64,000 nt of DNA from Streptomyces flavofungini (lineage in GTDB: Bacteria; Actinomycetota; Actinomycetes; Streptomycetales; Streptomycetaceae), in contig NZ_CP128846.1 in the NCBI RefSeq assembly GCF_030388665.1, positions 8,342,001-8,406,000 on the forward strand, written 5' to 3'. Of the stretch, positions 59,254-64,000 are shown in pieces (the first letter of the stretch is position 1; each line of letters begins with the position of its first letter). Position numbers and translations under genes: made by a program. The notes beneath the pieces were generated by a model that saw only the letters and a list, made by a program, of their open reading frames with translations, was not told where the DNA came from and did no database searches.

Positions 59254-59982
59254 CTACGCGTCGTGGAAGACCAGGCCGAGGGAGTGCCGCAGCCCCGAGC
59301 GGACCGTGCTCACACCGTGCCGCACCGGTGCCGCCGACCAGCCGCGGCGGGAGCGGACGGGGCGGTCACGGGTGGTGAAGACAAGACCGTGGCCCTGCGG
59401 AAGCACGGTCACCGTGCCCCGCGACTGGGCCCGCGGGCGCTGCTCGACCAGCAGGAACTCGCCGCCCGTGTAGTCGGTCCCGTGCTCGTCGAGGCCGATG
59501 ACGACCTGGAGCGGGAAGACGAGGTCGCCGAACAGATCGCGGTGCAGGGCGTTCCAGTCGCCGCTCTCGTACCGCAGCAGGATCTGCGACGACTTGGCCT
59601 GGCCCGCCGCGTGGCACTGCTCGATCCAGGCGTCCAGGGTGTCGGGCCAGGGCGCGGGGCGGTCGAGGCGGGCGGCCCAGTCGCGGGCGACGGGCAGCAG
59701 GTGGGGGTAGAACGCGCGGCGCAGCTCGGCGATCCGGTCGGGCAGGTCGTGACCGAAGTACCGGTACTGGCCGGAGCCGAAGCGGTGGCGGGCCATGTCG
59801 ACGGTGGAGCGGAATCGGTCGGTCTCGTCGTAGAGCGCGGCGATCCCGCGGCACTCGTCGGGGGTGAGGAGCGGGCCGGTGAGGGCACAGCCGTGCTGGT
59901 CGAGGTCGTCGGCCACGGTCTGCCAGTCCGTGGCACGGACGCGGTCGGCGGGTCCTGCGTCGTGGCTCGGGGTGGCGGTCAT
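59254..59982 (-). CDS. 2OG-Fe(II) oxygenase (prolyl-4-hydroxylase-like)
   Basis: This 242-residue protein is a 2OG-Fe(II) dioxygenase of the prolyl-hydroxylase/PhyH-like group. The HxD motif is ALHRDLFGDLVFPLQVVIGL, the distal His is APVRHGVSTVRSG, and the 2OG-binding basic residue lies just after it in SGLRHS. Its N-terminal part begins TPSHDAGPADRVRATDWQTVADDLDQHG. The substrate is unknown. It converges with the SDR gene across 54 nt. Confidence 0.88.
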   Translation of the reverse strand: MTATPSHDAGPADRVRATDWQTVADDLDQHGCALTGPLLTPDECRGIAALYDETDRFRSTVDMARHRFGSGQYRYFGHDLPDRIAELRRAFYPHLLPVARDWAARLDRPAPWPDTLDAWIEQCHAAGQAKSSQILLRYESGDWNALHRDLFGDLVFPLQVVIGLDEHGTDYTGGEFLLVEQRPRAQSRGTVTVLPQGHGLVFTTRDRPVRSRRGWSAAPVRHGVSTVRSGLRHSLGLVFHDA

Positions 59983-60438
59983 GGTGGGGTCTCCGTGCGG
60001 GATCGTGGGTGATGAAGCAGGTCAATTCGGGTGTGTAATGACCCGCCGCGCCGACGGCGGTGCGGCCGTGGCGACCGCCGGTGGAGCGGTCGGGGCCGGT
60101 GGTGCCGCGGTCGGGATCGGTGGTGCCGCCGCCCAGGACCAGGTGCCGCGACTGCGGGCCTGGACCGACGGGACCGGGCGGATCTTCACCAGGGCGCCTG
60201 ACCTCGCGGGGGGTGCGGGGTGCGCCGCGGGTCCGGGTGTCCGTGGGGCCGGCTGACCGGGTGCCCGGTCCCCGGGGACGGGCCTTCGCCCCATCGACCC
60301 GGTGCCCGCCACCCGCTCCTCGGCCCGGTCGCGCCGTCGCCCCGGCACCCGGCAGCCGTTCCTCGGCCCGGTCGCGCCGTCGCCCCGGCACCCGGCAGCC
60401 GCTCCTCGGCCCGGTCGCGCCGTCCGGCGGCGCCCCGC
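59983..60438. other. Repeat-containing intergenic region, no gene seen
   Basis: These 456 nt lie between two minus-strand genes. The first half is GGTGCCG-rich; the second half contains a 43-bp tandem repeat. No protein frame is convincing. Confidence 0.6.
60314..60424. repeat. 43-bp tandem repeat, about 2.6 copies
   Basis: Copies begin at 60314, 60357 and 60400 with a 43-bp period; the third is truncated at about 60424. The first two differ at a single base near the start (CGCTCCTCGG against CGTTCCTCGG). It is downstream of ogt on its strand. Confidence 0.65.
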
Positions 60439-60936
60439 TCACCCCGTCTCCAGCTCCAGCAGCTGCTTCTTGCGGTCGAGGCCGCCCGCATAGCCGGTGA
60501 GGGAGCCGTCCGCGCCGACGACGCGGTGGCAGGGGCGGATGACCAGGACGGGGTTGCGGCCGAGGGCCGTGCCCAGGGCGCGGACCGCCACCCGGGACAG
60601 GCCGAGCCGTTCCGCGAGCTTTCCGTACGTGGTCGTGGTGCCGTACGGCACGGAGTCCAGGGCGGACCACACCGTGCGCTGGAACTCGGTGCCCGCCCCG
60701 CCCGCGTACTCGATGTCGAAGTGCGTGAGCGTGCCCGCGAAGTACGCGCGGAGCTGGCCGGTGATCTCCGTGAACGCCTCGTCGTCCCGGACCCAGCCGT
60801 CCTGGACGACCGCGCCGCCCTTCTGGCCCGGCATCGACAGGGAGGCGAGTGCCGTCCCGCCGGGGGCCGTCGCCGACGCCTCGCCCACGAGCAACAGCTC
60901 GCCCAACGGGCTGTCGAACGTCGTGTGGACTGTCAT
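60439..60936 (-). CDS. ogt: Methylated-DNA-protein-cysteine methyltransferase
   Basis: This 165-residue enzyme removes O6-methyl groups from guanine by transferring them to its own Cys. The active-site motif VIRPCHRVVGADGSLTGYAGGLDRKKQLLELE near the C-terminus is complete, and the DNA-binding helix YGKLAERLGLSRVAVRALGTALGRNP precedes it. The N-terminal ~75 residues are the usual short domain. ATG 60936 was chosen because it has an AGAGAGGA site; the frame continues to 60969. It is flanked by an AlkB-type gene 2.5 kb to the left, so DNA-alkylation repair functions are loosely clustered. Confidence 0.93.
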   Translation of the reverse strand: MTVHTTFDSPLGELLLVGEASATAPGGTALASLSMPGQKGGAVVQDGWVRDDEAFTEITGQLRAYFAGTLTHFDIEYAGGAGTEFQRTVWSALDSVPYGTTTTYGKLAERLGLSRVAVRALGTALGRNPVLVIRPCHRVVGADGSLTGYAGGLDRKKQLLELETG

Positions 60937-61143
60937 CGCGCCTGTCCTCTCTCCCGCTCTGCTGCGCATCCGCTGATGCGTCTTTCCTGGTCCGGGGCTT
61001 GCTGCCCCGATCCGTCCGTGCCAAGTCTGCGCGCTGCGGGCGCCGACGGCTGGCGGATTTCGGACGCGGTGCTCAGGGGGAGGGGCGCGGTGCTGGTGGC
61101 GCCAGGAGAGACGCGAGGAGAGGGAGGCGGGGCGCGGGTGCGG

Positions 61144-61770
61144 TCAGGTCAGCTGCTCGACGACCAGGACCGCGCCGATCACGATCATCGCGGCCCCGGA
61201 GATCCGGGTGACCACGCGCGCGGCGGTCGGGCGCGTGCGCAGGACGGTACGGGCGAGCACGCCCACGCACAAGTAGATGGCGCCGCAGCTGAGGATGTGG
61301 ATCAGGCCGAGGGTGCTGATCTGGAGGGCGAGCGGCCAGCCCGTGCCGGGCTGGGTGAACTGGGGGAGCAGGGCGAGGAAGAGAAGCAGCGCCTTGGGGT
61401 TGAGGCCGCTGATCCCGGCGCCCTGGAGGACCCGGCTGCGCCAGGGCGCGGGCGCGGCGGTGCCCGGTGTGCCGTCCGGCGCGGCGGGGGTGCTCGGGCG
61501 GGTCAGCGTGGTCACGCCGAGCCAGATCAGATACAGCGCGCCGAGCAGCGTGAGTCCGGCGAGCACGGCCGGGTGGTCGGCGACGACGGCCGCGATGCCG
61601 GCCGCGACGACGGCGGTGAGGCCGACGTAGCCGAGCAGAAGGCCGCCGACGGCCGGGGCCACCGAGCGATCCCGCAGCCCTGCCGATATCGCGTACGCCC
61701 AGTCCGCGCCAGGAACCAGGATGAGCAGGACGGACACCGCCCAGAAAGCGGTGATGGAGCTGACGGCCAT
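61144..61770 (-). CDS. LysE-family amino-acid exporter
   Basis: This 208-residue membrane protein has about six helices of the LysE/RhtB family: ITAFWAVSVLLILVPGADWAYAISAGLRDR at the start, LTLLGALYLIWLGVTTL, and GISGLNPKALLLFLALLPQF, which carries the family motif. It probably exports an amino acid or related metabolite. The ribosome site is AGGGAGG about 12 nt before ATG 61770. It is divergent from an Lrp/AsnC regulator, the usual partner that senses the exported amino acid. Confidence 0.92.
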   Translation of the reverse strand: MAVSSITAFWAVSVLLILVPGADWAYAISAGLRDRSVAPAVGGLLLGYVGLTAVVAAGIAAVVADHPAVLAGLTLLGALYLIWLGVTTLTRPSTPAAPDGTPGTAAPAPWRSRVLQGAGISGLNPKALLLFLALLPQFTQPGTGWPLALQISTLGLIHILSCGAIYLCVGVLARTVLRTRPTAARVVTRISGAAMIVIGAVLVVEQLT

Positions 61771-61866
61771 GGATGTTTTTTCCCTCCCTGTTCGGTTGCG
61801 TGAGGGAGGTTAGTTCCGATCTGCCCAAAAGTGCTCCCAAGATCTGCCGCGCAGAGGTGTGCGAGT

Positions 61867-61879
61867 GGAAGAATCTTCC
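61867..61879. promoter_or_regulatory. Palindrome at Lrp start, probable autoregulatory site
   Basis: GGAAGAATCTTCC (central A) lies 2 nt before the Lrp ATG. It overlaps AAGAAT (61869-61874), which sits 7 nt before the ATG like the -10 boxes of the leaderless genes here. Confidence 0.5.
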
Positions 61880-61881
61880 TC

Positions 61882-62334
61882 ATGGACTCAGTCGACCGGC
61901 AGATCCTTGCCGAGCTGCAGAAGGACGGCCGCCTGACCGTCACCGAACTGGCCGCGCGGGTGCGCCTGAGCCTGTCGCCGTGCCACCGCAGGCTGCGTGA
62001 ACTCGAACGCCGTGGTGCGGTGCGGGGCTACCGCGCCGTGCTCGACCCCGAGGCCGTCGGCCTGACCTTCGAGTCACTGGTCTTCGTCACGATGCGCCAG
62101 GAGGACCGGGACACGGTCGCCGCCTTCGAGTCGGCCGTCGCCGACATCCCCCAGGTGGTCCAGGCGCAGCGCCTCTTCGGTGACCCGGACTATCTCCTTC
62201 GCATCGTCAGCAAGGACCTGCGGGCCTTCCAGCAGCTGTACGACGAGGAGCTTGCGACGCTGCCCGGGGTGCAGCGCCTCAGCTCGACGCTCGTGATGAA
62301 GCACGTGGTGCGCGAGCGGTCGCTGCCGCTGTGA
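61882..62334 (+). CDS. Lrp/AsnC-family transcriptional regulator
   Basis: This 150-residue regulator has an N-terminal helix-turn-helix (VDRQILAELQKDGRLTVTELAARVRLSLSPCHRRLRELERRGAVRGY) and a C-terminal RAM domain for amino-acid binding (FVTMRQEDRDTVAAFESAVADIPQVVQAQRLFGDPDYLLRIV). It is divergent from the LysE-type exporter and should control it according to an amino-acid signal. A palindrome overlaps its start region, pointing to autoregulation. ATG 61882 is the conserved start. Confidence 0.94.
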   Translation: MDSVDRQILAELQKDGRLTVTELAARVRLSLSPCHRRLRELERRGAVRGYRAVLDPEAVGLTFESLVFVTMRQEDRDTVAAFESAVADIPQVVQAQRLFGDPDYLLRIVSKDLRAFQQLYDEELATLPGVQRLSSTLVMKHVVRERSLPL

Positions 62335-62385
62335 GCCCGCCGGGGGCCCGCTGTGAACTCCGTCTCGCGCGGCCCCATCCGTATG

Positions 62386-62394
62386 TGCAACTAG

Positions 62395-62399
<5 letters not shown>
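62386..62399. promoter_or_regulatory. 14-bp palindrome overlapping the fadH-type promoter
   Basis: TGCAACTAGTTGCA is a perfect palindrome overlapping the -35-like TTGCAT. It lies about 97 nt upstream of the reductase ATG. Confidence 0.6.

Positions 62400-64000
<1,601 letters not shown>

Noticed and set aside
59864..60256. Plus-strand frame upstream of the 2OG oxygenase
   Set aside because: Gly/Ala repeats from a GC-rich region with no ribosome site or domain.
60220..61803. Plus-strand frame across ogt and the LysE exporter
   Set aside because: It covers the 43-bp repeats and antisense of two well-identified genes, so it is not real.

Overview
This 64 kb window is chromosomal DNA of a Streptomyces or a very close relative. 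GC is about 70-73% almost throughout. Two-component systems, MFS exporters, one-component regulators, secreted proteins and a TerD-type protein are dense, and many starts look like the actinobacterial leaderless type. There is no rRNA, tRNA, CRISPR array, transposase, integrase or phage gene that I can recognise. It reads as ordinary accessory/arm-type chromosome rather than a mobile element.

Layout. 1-2.5 kb: tail of a sugar ABC permease facing a NarL-type two-component pair. 2.5-9.4 kb: a membrane protein, a 25-residue gene for ribosomal protein bL37, a STAS anti-anti-sigma protein, a P-loop kinase-NUDIX fusion, an ArsR-like regulator, a secreted I36-type inhibitor coupled to a lipoprotein, and a secreted alpha/beta hydrolase. 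9.5-16.6 kb: two more NarL-type kinase/regulator pairs flanking an M20 peptidase and a geranylgeranyl-reductase-like flavoprotein. 16.8-31 kb: regulator-transporter and regulator-enzyme neighbour pairs (MarR/MFS, AraC beside a DHFR-like reductase, ROK/MFS, TetR/thioredoxin-reductase-like, TetR beside an ABC operon), plus an ATP-grasp ligase and a DUF4865-phosphotriesterase-cupin group. 31-35 kb: a tightly coupled SHOCT/ATPase/FtsX-permease operon. 35-38 kb: an RsbW-like ATPase, a Cds1-like PLP enzyme and an SRPBCC protein. 38-49 kb: a DeoR regulator, a large membrane hydrolase, a beta-helix/AAA fusion, an Rv1733c-type membrane protein, a MOSC protein, a Pro/Tyr-rich protein and a double-TerD protein. 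48-62 kb: an HpnB-like glycosyltransferase, a racemase, an O-antigen-ligase-like protein, apolipoprotein N-acyltransferase, a NUDIX hydrolase, a pair of coupled membrane proteins, an RlmG-like methyltransferase, AlkB- and 2OG-type dioxygenases, an SDR, Ogt, and a LysE/Lrp divergent pair. 62.5-64 kb: a FadH-type 2,4-dienoyl-CoA reductase that runs off the right edge.

Most interesting points. (a) A near-palindromic 16-bp element occurs in front of both one two-component operon (14.24 kb) and the FtsX-type ABC operon (31.03 kb), suggesting a regulator-target link 17 kb apart. (b) One protein fuses a right-handed beta-helix to a CbxX/EccA-like AAA ATPase and faces a polytopic membrane protein carrying a GHSQG serine-hydrolase motif. 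(c) Several regulator genes have clean palindromes over or beside their promoters (MarR, TetR, Lrp, and the FadH gene). (d) A set of genes shows TANNNT boxes 6-7 nt before the start codon, the signature of leaderless transcripts.
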